This document shows, piece after piece, positions 43,284 through 50,830 of a DNA stretch of 64,000 nt. A program made the translations under genes and the position numbers. The DNA lies in contig NZ_SJTF01000019.1 of the NCBI RefSeq assembly GCF_004634245.1, forward strand, positions 1-64,000. Reading direction: 5' to 3'. The stretch is from Flavobacterium foetidum (lineage in GTDB: Bacteria; Bacteroidota; Bacteroidia; Flavobacteriales; Flavobacteriaceae). Below the pieces are notes generated by a model that was given only the letters and a program-made list of their open reading frames with translations, did not search any database and was not told the origin of the DNA. Each line of letters starts with the position of its first letter. Positions within the stretch are counted from its first letter, which is position 1.

Positions 43284-43472
43284 CTCGTTGGGTGAAATTA
43301 TTTTCAACACATAGAAACATAGTTTAACTAAGCTTAAAAAAGGCGTTTCACTAGTCTAAATGCACATAGTTTAGCTATGTTTGGAAACTTGTTCTTCCAT
43401 TTTCTTTTTTTGGCACAAAAACTATGCTTCTATGTGTTAAAATGCTTTTATTTTTTAATTACACCCAACGGG
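43284..43472. mobile_element. MITE-like element A with 11-bp flanking direct repeat
   Basis: The ends CTCGTTGGGTGAAATT (43284-43299) and AATTACACCCAACGGG (43457-43472) are inverted repeats with 14 of 16 positions matching. The exact direct repeat TTAATTCCTAA flanks it at 43273-43283 and 43473-43483, as a target-site duplication would. An inner inverted repeat, AACACATAGAAACATAG (43306-43322) against 43423-43439, matches at 16 of 17 positions. There is no open frame, so it would be a non-autonomous element of 189 bp. Confidence 0.6.
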
Positions 43473-43483
43473 TTAATTCCTAA

Positions 43484-43627
43484 AAATAAGCACAATGATT
43501 TTTCGACGTTCAATATCAAACGATGTATAACATAGAAAGAGCGTAAATTTCCTCTCAGATTATTTTTGTCCTTTCACAAAAGGGCAAATGATGTCTGCGA
43601 GCTTTATTAAAAATCGATTATCATAAA
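43484..43627. other. Non-coding stretch between elements A and the hairpin at 43628
   Basis: About 140 bases with no gene or element that I recognise. It is less AT-rich than its surroundings and ends in a terminator-like hairpin without an obvious gene in front of it, so an untranslated RNA is possible. Confidence 0.3.
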
Positions 43628-43661
43628 AAAATCCTGTCTTGAAAAAACAGGATTTTCTTTT
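43628..43661. terminator. Terminator hairpin without an obvious gene
   Basis: AAAATCCTGT at 43628-43637 is exactly complementary to ACAGGATTTT at 43647-43656, followed by CTTTTT and preceded by A-rich sequence. It could act in both directions. The nearest gene that could use it is the minus-strand gene ending at 43848. Confidence 0.6.
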
Positions 43662-43680
43662 TACAATAAAATAAGTTAAT

Positions 43681-43843
43681 CTTTTGGGTGAAAGTAAAAT
43701 AGCTTCATTCAAGAATTAAAATCTAATTTGATTTATTTAAATCTGCGTGAAATCCTTTTACTTATAAATTTTTCACGCAGATTCAAACAAATCTATATCT
43801 AAGCTGATTTAATAGAATTGAAAAAAAATTTCACCCAACGCAC
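43681..43843. mobile_element. MITE-like element B with GGGTGAAA termini
   Basis: TTGGGTGAAA at 43685-43694 and TTTCACCCAA at 43829-43838 are inverted ends of the same type as element A. Inside, AATCTGCGTGAAA (43740-43752) and TTTCACGCAGATT (43771-43783) form a perfect 13-bp stem. The interior is similar to element C at 56714-56912, sharing 'TTAAAATCTAATT', 'GAAATCC', 'ACTTATAA' and 'TAGAATTG'. Its right end abuts the stop codon of the gene at 43848. Confidence 0.55.
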
Positions 43844-43847
43844 TAGA

Positions 43848-44096
43848 TTAATTAGTTCTGTTTATTGTATCTCTTCTCGGAGGTGTTGTAGTAGGGCTTC
43901 CACTCTTTCTCTGTTTTTGTGTTGGAGTTTTACTTTTTATAGTATCTCCTCTCTTGACCGTACCTTTAGTATGCTTACCTTTTTTTTGATAAGTACTGTC
44001 TGTTTGAGTCTTAGATTTATTTGTTCTAGGAGTTTCCTGTGCCGATGCAAATCCGAAGAATAAAATCATGCAAAAGCTTAAAATTAAATTTCTCAT
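43848..44096 (-). CDS. Small secreted basic protein (82 residues)
   Basis: A signal peptide (about 1-20, ending GFASAQ) is followed by a 62-residue mature part that is very rich in Lys, Thr, Arg and Ser with almost no hydrophobic residues ('KSKTQTDSTYQKKGKHT', 'RSGSPTTTPPRRDTINRTN' type). It is predicted to be disordered and strongly positively charged, so it may bind polyanions such as DNA or LPS outside the cytoplasm. No family recognised. Its stop lies 7 bases from element B. Confidence 0.55.
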   Translation of the reverse strand: MRNLILSFCMILFFGFASAQETPRTNKSKTQTDSTYQKKGKHTKGTVKRGDTIKSKTPTQKQRKSGSPTTTPPRRDTINRTN

Positions 44097-44294
44097 AATG
44101 TCTGACTTAAATTAATAATTTGATTGTTAAATAATTATATTTTAATACATTACAAATTTTGCATCTTAACAAACGTCATTTTTACACTTTACTATCATTG
44201 GTTTACAAGATTACCATAAAAGCAAGTAATTCGAAATCTGTAAATTATATAAATGAAGCCTTTTAATTTGTAAGAAAAGCCGTTTTTACGATTT

Positions 44295-44302
44295 TACATT
44301 TG
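44295..44302 (+). promoter_or_regulatory. Bacteroidota -7 element (TACATTTG)
   Basis: An exact TAnnTTTG match 48 bases ahead of the glycosyltransferase start. A TTG at 44268-44270 is 24 bases upstream, longer than the usual spacer. The remainder of 44097-44350 is AT-rich and holds nothing else that I recognise. Confidence 0.45.
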
Positions 44303-44350
44303 CTGAACTTTTTAATGACACATCCATACTAATTATAAATCAACAGCATT

Positions 44351-45487
44351 ATGATACACAATTTAAAAGATACCGATTTAAATTTTCATTCAGAATCTAC
44401 CACTATAGAAGATCAAGGACAATATTACGACATGATTGTTTTTTCAAATGTGAGATACCAGTTTGTGTACCAGCGTCCGCAACATATTATGAGCAGAATG
44501 GCAGAATCAATGAAAATTTTATTCATTGAAGAACCTTGCTACAAACCAGAAAATAAAAATTCTGGCAATCTTATGATAATCAACGAAAGACTGCATGTAT
44601 TACAACCAAATACTGTAGACATTAAATCAATTGCGTCTATAATTCCAGCTTATGTAAAAAACAAGAATATTGCTGCGGGCTGGTTTTATTCTCCAGAATT
44701 TTGTCCGTTGTTAGAGCTATTTAATTTTGATACCATTATTTATGACTGCATAGAAGATATTTCTTTGTCAAAAGATGCAACATCTGAATTAATGCAACAG
44801 GAAGAATACTTAATCAAACGCGCCGACATCGTTTTTACTAACAGCAAATCTTTATACGACACAAAGAATGAAACTCATAATAATGTTCATTTATTTCCAA
44901 ATTCTGTAGATGAAGAGCACTTTGCAAAGGCACTAAACAATATTTCTATTCCTGCAGATATAGGCGATCTGCAATCTCCTATTGTGGGTTATTACGGCGT
45001 AATTGACTCACGCATAGATTTTGAGTTGTTGCAAGAAACAGCTAAAAATCTCCCAAATGTATCGTTTGTAATGATTGGTCCATTGTCAGAAATTAGCGAG
45101 AAAGATCTTCCTGAAGCCTCAAATATTCATTATTTAGGCACGAAATGTTATAACGAACTGCCTTATTATCTAAAAGCATTTGATATCGCTATGATTCCGT
45201 TTGTATTAAACGATGCTGTGAAATACAACAATCCCACGAAAACACTGGAATATATGGCTGCCAAAAAGCCAATCATTTCAACCAAAATCATCGAGATAAT
45301 GCGTGATTATGGCGATTGCATCAACTTGATTGATAATGCTGAAGATTTTACCAACGCCATAGCATTTTTGTGCGATGATACAGAATGTCCAGAAATGGAA
45401 GCGGAATATGCCAAAATTTTAAAAAATACTTCATGGGACGCCACAACTGAAAAGATGAAAACAATTGTTAAGTTTTATGCCAAATAA
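44351..45487 (+). CDS. Glycosyltransferase (GT-B fold, group 1-like)
   Basis: A 378-residue cytoplasmic protein. It opens with 'YDMIVFSNVRYQFVYQRPQHIMSRMA', an N-terminal pattern of TuaH-like glycosyltransferases, and carries the C-terminal nucleotide-sugar domain with 'VGYYGVIDSRIDFELL', 'IHYLGTKCYNELPYYLKAFDIAMIPF' and 'NNPTKTLEYMAAKKPII' (the E of the EX7E-like region). Sugar and acceptor are unknown. It is a single gene rather than part of a polysaccharide cluster, and a terminator follows. Confidence 0.85.
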   Translation: MIHNLKDTDLNFHSESTTIEDQGQYYDMIVFSNVRYQFVYQRPQHIMSRMAESMKILFIEEPCYKPENKNSGNLMIINERLHVLQPNTVDIKSIASIIPAYVKNKNIAAGWFYSPEFCPLLELFNFDTIIYDCIEDISLSKDATSELMQQEEYLIKRADIVFTNSKSLYDTKNETHNNVHLFPNSVDEEHFAKALNNISIPADIGDLQSPIVGYYGVIDSRIDFELLQETAKNLPNVSFVMIGPLSEISEKDLPEASNIHYLGTKCYNELPYYLKAFDIAMIPFVLNDAVKYNNPTKTLEYMAAKKPIISTKIIEIMRDYGDCINLIDNAEDFTNAIAFLCDDTECPEMEAEYAKILKNTSWDATTEKMKTIVKFYAK

Positions 45488-45500
45488 AACATTATGACCA

Positions 45501-45540
45501 GAATAAATCCGTGTCCTCAGATGCGGATTTATTCTTTTAT
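45501..45540 (+). terminator. Terminator of the glycosyltransferase gene
   Basis: GAATAAATCCG at 45501-45511 is exactly complementary to CGGATTTATTC at 45524-45534, followed by TTTTAT. The rest of the gap to 45735 is AT-rich with no feature seen. Confidence 0.85.
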
Positions 45541-45735
45541 AATAATATGAATTAGAAAATGATTTATCTGAAAATCAATGCTCATTTTGATTATTTTAAT
45601 TAAAACAGGTAAAAATACTTGCTGCAAAATCAGTTATTTTCCATAAATTTAGCATACTAATTTATCAGGAAATTATTCACTTTCCTCGGCATATTTCATA
45701 TCGGTCATAAGGTTTTTAATTTAAATCCAAATATT

Positions 45736-46323
45736 ATGAAAATAGGAATAATCGGAATTGGGACACTTACGCTGGAATTAGCCAGAAGAGCTACACAGGC
45801 AGGATATCAAGTAATCATTAATAATCCGAGAGGCAACGGACTAGTGAGAGAAACAGTCGAAAAACTGGGACAGAATGCTGAACTAGCATCATTAGAAAAA
45901 GCCACCGAAGGCGAAATCCTTTTATTGTTTATTCCTAAAGACGACCTTCAATCTGTGCTTCAAAATATGCCAGATACCACAGGAAAAATAATAGTGCATA
46001 CCAGTAGCCTGATTTTCAACCCTCAATCTCTGTTATCCGGAATTACCAATGCTTTGACATATAAGATAACGGCAGAATTGCTTCCAAAAGCTCATGTGGT
46101 AAAACTATTCAATCCTGTTAAACTGGAAAAACATACTTCAACTGTACAGAAAGATGAAATATTTTTCATAGCCGAACATTCTGAGTCTAAATTACGCATT
46201 CAAAATTTTCTGAAAAGCCTTAATTTTTCAGCTCTTGATCTTTCCAGAAGACTACAATATGGTCGAACAGAAGCAAATCCCGACGTCATTCATTCAATAA
46301 AAAATTATCCAAAAAGAAATTAA
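45736..46323 (+). CDS. NAD(P)-binding Rossmann protein, F420-dependent NADP reductase-like
   Basis: A 195-residue soluble protein. The N-terminal Rossmann motif reads MKIGIIGIGTLTLELARRA, where the third glycine of GxGxxG is replaced by Thr (GIGTLT). Later parts ('EGEILLLFIPKDDLQSVLQ', 'VVKLFNPVKLEKHTS') resemble the F420/NADP oxidoreductase-like family used widely in Bacteroidota annotations. Flavobacteria are not known to make F420, so a different NADP-linked reaction is likely. Single gene. Confidence 0.75.
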   Translation: MKIGIIGIGTLTLELARRATQAGYQVIINNPRGNGLVRETVEKLGQNAELASLEKATEGEILLLFIPKDDLQSVLQNMPDTTGKIIVHTSSLIFNPQSLLSGITNALTYKITAELLPKAHVVKLFNPVKLEKHTSTVQKDEIFFIAEHSESKLRIQNFLKSLNFSALDLSRRLQYGRTEANPDVIHSIKNYPKRN

Positions 46324-46350
46324 ATAATCGGAACACCTATTTCTATTGTA

Positions 46351-46377
46351 TAAAAAAAGCTGTCGTTTTAGACAGCT
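46351..46377 (-). terminator. Terminator of the SusCD locus
   Basis: AGCTGTC at 46358-46364 is exactly complementary to GACAGCT at 46371-46377. On the minus strand the stem is followed by TTTTTTTATA. It ends the operon whose last gene stops at 46441. Confidence 0.85.
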
Positions 46378-46440
46378 CTATTATCAAACACAAATACGGC
46401 CCCTTATTCAGAGTACCGCATTCATCAACTAATTCAAATT

Positions 46441-46962
46441 TTACAAACTTGCTTTTACTTCTCCACAAGTCAGCATATTTTTTGGATAATAAGGATTTTT
46501 GATTTCTTTACTATCACTTGTCCACATAGCGCCAGTCATTGGGCACACTTGTAAATATAATGTCTCATCTGCCGCTTTAAATTTTGCCGCAACATCCCAA
46601 TATTTAGCAGAAAGCGCTTCAAAAATTTTACGTTGCTTATTGATGTTTTTAGTGGCAGCCATTTCTGTTGCTAAATCTGAAATTGTTCGTCTTGTTGTAG
46701 TAGCGGCGTTCATCTGCTCCAGCGTTAATTTTTTAAACTTAAAATTCTTTAAAGAGCTTTTTAAAGCTTCCGCATTTTTTACGACAGCCAAACTGTCTGA
46801 AACTACAAGACTATTTTTTAGAGCCAGATAATTTTTTGTGATTTCTTTTTTCTGCTCTTCTCTCTTCTTAACCAGTTCTGGTGCAACTTCATCTTTTGAT
46901 GTTATCTGAGCTTGAGCAATACTGCCTAAGAAGATTAATGCGATAACTAATACTTTTTTCAT
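46441..46962 (-). CDS. DUF3347 domain secreted protein
   Basis: A 173-residue protein with a signal peptide (about 1-18, ending SIAQAQ). Its helical body leads to 'ETLYLQVCPMTGAMWTSDS' and 'NPYYPKNMLTCGEV', the C-terminal signature of the DUF3347 family, whose conserved Cys-Pro-Met and Thr-Cys-Gly residues are plausible metal ligands. DUF3347 proteins are often encoded next to metal-handling genes. Here it is the last gene of a SusC-SusD-metalloprotease operon and overlaps the protease stop by 4 bases (ATGA), so the two are coupled. Confidence 0.82.
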   Translation of the reverse strand: MKKVLVIALIFLGSIAQAQITSKDEVAPELVKKREEQKKEITKNYLALKNSLVVSDSLAVVKNAEALKSSLKNFKFKKLTLEQMNAATTTRRTISDLATEMAATKNINKQRKIFEALSAKYWDVAAKFKAADETLYLQVCPMTGAMWTSDSKEIKNPYYPKNMLTCGEVKASL

Positions 46963-49397
46963 ATTGTTGTAGTTGAATTTAATTTTGTAACTATTTTATC
47001 AATTTCAAGCAAGATTGCTTCATAATGATCTTTGCTTAATCCTGATGCTGCGTTCATTAACTTAACAACATCGGCTCTTAATTTTACTAAGTGCTGTTTT
47101 CCGTATAATCTCACGTCGCTTCGTTGTGCCGTATTGGCTGCTTTTCCAGGTTCTAATTCTTTAGGCAATAAAAGCATTCCTAATTTTTCAATATAAGCGC
47201 GCTGTAGACTTCTTCGGTAGAAATCTTGTTTTTCGTCACCGCTGAATTTTACCCAAACAGTCTGCTGTAAATCATTTAAAAATTCTGGAACTGTGTAAGC
47301 TCCTTCAAACTGCATCGATTTTAGGCTGATGTTGTAAAGCATTCCAGAGCTTAAAAGCATATTCAGAACCTGATTCTGCTGATCTGCTATTTGGTCTGCC
47401 GTTTTCAAAGGTACAAGCTGTTCAATTTCCTTTGGATACATCCATAAAGGTGCAACAAATAATTGTCTGCCCACATAATCAACCGCCGCTTTTACTTTTG
47501 CTTTTGGAATTGGCTGATATACTGTCCCTTTTTCGTCAACTGTTCTTTTGGTTACATAATTATTACCAATATTTTTCAATACATGATATAAATAACGGCT
47601 ATATTGCGCCACCACCGCTTTATGCATTTCTGATAAATTATCATAAGCATCGTTTGGCTCATATGTCCATTGAACCAGATTTGGAACTACGCGTTTTAGG
47701 TTTTTAATTCCGTAATCACTTGCTAAAACCGAATCATCTCCCAAATCTTCCTTCTGACTGCGCGGATCTTCATCTTTTCCTTCTCCACCAAACCATAATT
47801 TAGGATTAGCAGTTAAACTGTCTGTCGTTAATTTGGCTAGTATGTTTTCTTCTTCAAACTCATCTTTGGTATTGGCATAATAGGTATAACCCCATTTTAC
47901 CGCCCATTTGTCGTAGATTCCGATTCTTGGGTAAATTCCTTTAGGACCAATATTATCTTCTGGCTGCGCTACATAATTAAAACGAGCATAATCCATGATA
48001 GAAACCGTGTGACCGTTTTCTTCCACCCACTTTTTATCACGAAGTTTTTCAACAGGAGTTGCACTGCTCGCTCCCATATTATGACGCAGACCAATAGTAT
48101 GACCAATTTCGTGAGAAGAAACAAAACGAATCAATTGTCCCATTAATTCATCATCCAAATGCATTTTTCTGGCTCTCGGGTCTAGTGGTCCAGCCTGAAT
48201 CATGTACCATCTTTGCACCAATTTCATCACATTATGATACCAGCCTACATGGCTTTCTATGATTTCGCCACTTCTTGGATCACTGATTCTTGGTCCGTAA
48301 GCATTTGGTGTTTCAGAAGCCAGATATCGTACAACAGAATATCTTGCGTCTTCTAAACTCATTGTTTTATCATCTTCCGGCCATTCTTTACCCACAATTG
48401 CATTTTTAAAACCTGCCGCTTCAAATGCTTTCTGCCAGTCGTTGATTCCCGCAATTAGGTACGGTCTCCATTTTTTTGGCGTTGCAGGGTCGATATAATA
48501 AACAATCTGTTTCTTTGGTTCAACCAATTCGCCTCTTAGGTATTTTTTGATGTCATTATCTTTAGGTTCTAATCGGTAACGCTGTACGATATATTTTCTC
48601 TTTGCGCTTTGTTCGTCATCATCAAACAAAACATATTTATTGGCAAAATATCCTACTCTTTCATCAAAGAAACGTTTTCGCATAGGAGTTTTTGGAAGTA
48701 AAACAATCGAAGTATTCAAACGTAATGTTATACTGCCGCTGCTTGCTGTTGAACTAGTATAAGTCTTTGTCGTTTTTACTTCGATATTGATTGGATAGGT
48801 GTCTATACTTTCAATAAAAGATTTATCATCTGCAAGTGAGGTTAACTTTTTCTCTGTTTTCTCTTTACTATCGATAGCAAACATTGCATTGTCTTTCTTA
48901 AAAACATCCGTTACATCAATTACAACATCTTTTGTATCAGGATTTGTTGTTTTAATCGGAAAAGCGGCAACAATCGGATTTTCGTTGCTTCCAGCTAAAG
49001 CTTTTGCCAGCATTGAATCGGCAGAACGAACGTCTTGTCTGTATTGCAGTGATCTTAAAAAAACGGTGTTGTTAGAACCTTTTTCAAAATAAATAGTCTG
49101 TTCATTGGCTTTTTCTCCGCCAAAAACTCCCATTCCTTCTGGTGTAGAAAGAAATCGGGTTACCACGAGCATGTATCTGTTGAACAAGCTGTCTGGAATT
49201 TGAAAGTAATACTTGGCATCTACCTGACTCACCGTAAAAAGACCAGCTTTATTTTTGGCTTTATCGGTAATTACTTTGGTATAAGCCAGCATGCCTTTGG
49301 GCTGTGTACTGGTGCTGTCGGCTTTTTTTTCTGGAGTTTGAGCAAAACCATGCTGTCCGAAAGACAGCATGGTTAGCAATAATAATAGTTTCTTCAT
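46959..49397 (-). CDS. Zinc-dependent metalloprotease (DUF5117/DUF4953 type)
   Basis: An 812-residue secreted protein. A signal peptide (about 1-19) precedes a DUF5118-like segment and a DUF5117 domain, then a metzincin-like catalytic domain with HEIGHTIGLRH (H429, E430, H433, H439), followed by a helical C-terminal region. The three His residues bind zinc and E430 is the general base. 'SIMDYARFNYVAQP' soon after supplies the Met-turn. Such proteases commonly accompany SusCD pairs. It starts 5 bases after the SusD stop. Confidence 0.9.
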   Translation of the reverse strand: MKKLLLLLTMLSFGQHGFAQTPEKKADSTSTQPKGMLAYTKVITDKAKNKAGLFTVSQVDAKYYFQIPDSLFNRYMLVVTRFLSTPEGMGVFGGEKANEQTIYFEKGSNNTVFLRSLQYRQDVRSADSMLAKALAGSNENPIVAAFPIKTTNPDTKDVVIDVTDVFKKDNAMFAIDSKEKTEKKLTSLADDKSFIESIDTYPINIEVKTTKTYTSSTASSGSITLRLNTSIVLLPKTPMRKRFFDERVGYFANKYVLFDDDEQSAKRKYIVQRYRLEPKDNDIKKYLRGELVEPKKQIVYYIDPATPKKWRPYLIAGINDWQKAFEAAGFKNAIVGKEWPEDDKTMSLEDARYSVVRYLASETPNAYGPRISDPRSGEIIESHVGWYHNVMKLVQRWYMIQAGPLDPRARKMHLDDELMGQLIRFVSSHEIGHTIGLRHNMGASSATPVEKLRDKKWVEENGHTVSIMDYARFNYVAQPEDNIGPKGIYPRIGIYDKWAVKWGYTYYANTKDEFEEENILAKLTTDSLTANPKLWFGGEGKDEDPRSQKEDLGDDSVLASDYGIKNLKRVVPNLVQWTYEPNDAYDNLSEMHKAVVAQYSRYLYHVLKNIGNNYVTKRTVDEKGTVYQPIPKAKVKAAVDYVGRQLFVAPLWMYPKEIEQLVPLKTADQIADQQNQVLNMLLSSGMLYNISLKSMQFEGAYTVPEFLNDLQQTVWVKFSGDEKQDFYRRSLQRAYIEKLGMLLLPKELEPGKAANTAQRSDVRLYGKQHLVKLRADVVKLMNAASGLSKDHYEAILLEIDKIVTKLNSTTTI

Positions 49398-49402
49398 TGG
49401 AA

Positions 49403-50827
49403 TTAAAACGGTACTTTCTCGTCTGTATTTAATGTCAGTTTTGGATTTTTCTGCAAAGCCGACAAGGGAAATGGAATAATGTATAATCTAGAATTTGGCT
49501 GTAAAGTGTACGTTTTCTGAGGAACGGTTTTGTTTACCAATGGAAACACTCTTGTTATTGTTTTGGCAAATTCTGTTTCCGTGTTCAGCCTCTTTAAATC
49601 AAAGAAACGGTTAAACCCCAAAAGCAGTTCTTTTCTTCTTTCGTTGATTACCAAATCCATTGTCTCTTTTCTGGTCGTTGGAACAGTCAAATTTACAGTA
49701 CCAGATAAAATACGTTTAGCTCTTAAAGTATTTAAAACCGCTACGGCTTCATTAAATTTGTTATCTCTTGCATAACATTCGGCAAGAATTAGATATACTT
49801 CAGTTGTTTTCATACCCACAGTCGGATAGAAAAATCTCGTGTACTGCGTTCCCCAATAAGCCGTATTGGAACCTTGGTCTAAATTGGTTGTACTGGTAGA
49901 ATTAAAAAACAAATTGAAACGAGCATCATTTGTTCCGAATAACGTTCTCAATTCTGGGCTAATGATATAAAGCTGTCCAAAGTTCATTTCATTAAAACCC
50001 GTCATATACATATAGCTTAAGACTTCCACATTATTTGCTGCTGGAACCGCAACTGCAGTTGGTCCGCCTTGAGCGTTGTAAGCCACCATATCAAAAATTT
50101 GATTGTTATAGCTCAACGATTTTTCGGCTGCTGCCTGAGCTTGTGCAATTTCGCGCTTAAACAAATGAACTTTTGCTTTAAAAGCATACGCAAATGCTAA
50201 TGACGGATGATAAACATCAAGTGGTTTTTCCTGAAGATACGGCAATGCTTCTTCGATATCTTTCTGAATAAAATCATAAACCTGTGCAACCGTAGCTTTT
50301 GAAGGCTGCGCTTCTAAATCGAATTTATCCATAATGCAGACACCGCCATCTGTAGCTGCGGTCTGCGGATCGTATCCTTTTGCATAAGTGTTCACCAACA
50401 AAAAGTGATCGTAAGCTCTATAAATCTTAGCCTCGGCTTTGGCCAAACGTTTTGTGTTTGCATCTCCTTTGCTCTCATCAACTAAGGAAATAATAGTATT
50501 CCATCGGTTAATGTAATTATAAGCCTGATTGTAAAAACTTGATCCTGTCATTAACGAAACTCGATCAACACTTTCATCAAAAGTAAAATTAAGAATATCG
50601 ATGTTTGGAGTCCTTCCAATTACATTGGCTTCTCTCATCCATTGATCGTCTGACAAGTATTGAAAGTTGTTGATTGGATAACCGCGTCCCGGAAGAGAAA
50701 CCAGTTCTAAAAACTGATCCGCAGTTTCGATTACCAAAGATCCTTTTGGGGTTACGTCTGTATAATCCTCACAAGATGTCATACCTAACATCATAAGTGA
50801 TACTATTGATATATATATCTTTTTCAT
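49403..50827 (-). CDS. RagB/SusD family surface lipoprotein
   Basis: A 474-residue outer-membrane lipoprotein, lipobox GMTSC with Cys 19. The N-terminal SusD-like region and the C-terminal RagB/SusD domain are both visible ('TTEVYLILAECYARDNKFNEAVAVLNTLR' with TPR-like helices, 'RKELLLGFNRFFDLKRLN', 'YIIPFPLSALQKNPKLTLN'). It caps the SusC channel and captures the substrate at the cell surface. It starts 3 bases after the susC stop. Confidence 0.95.
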   Translation of the reverse strand: MKKIYISIVSLMMLGMTSCEDYTDVTPKGSLVIETADQFLELVSLPGRGYPINNFQYLSDDQWMREANVIGRTPNIDILNFTFDESVDRVSLMTGSSFYNQAYNYINRWNTIISLVDESKGDANTKRLAKAEAKIYRAYDHFLLVNTYAKGYDPQTAATDGGVCIMDKFDLEAQPSKATVAQVYDFIQKDIEEALPYLQEKPLDVYHPSLAFAYAFKAKVHLFKREIAQAQAAAEKSLSYNNQIFDMVAYNAQGGPTAVAVPAANNVEVLSYMYMTGFNEMNFGQLYIISPELRTLFGTNDARFNLFFNSTSTTNLDQGSNTAYWGTQYTRFFYPTVGMKTTEVYLILAECYARDNKFNEAVAVLNTLRAKRILSGTVNLTVPTTRKETMDLVINERRKELLLGFNRFFDLKRLNTETEFAKTITRVFPLVNKTVPQKTYTLQPNSRLYIIPFPLSALQKNPKLTLNTDEKVPF

Positions 50828-50830
50828 AGT

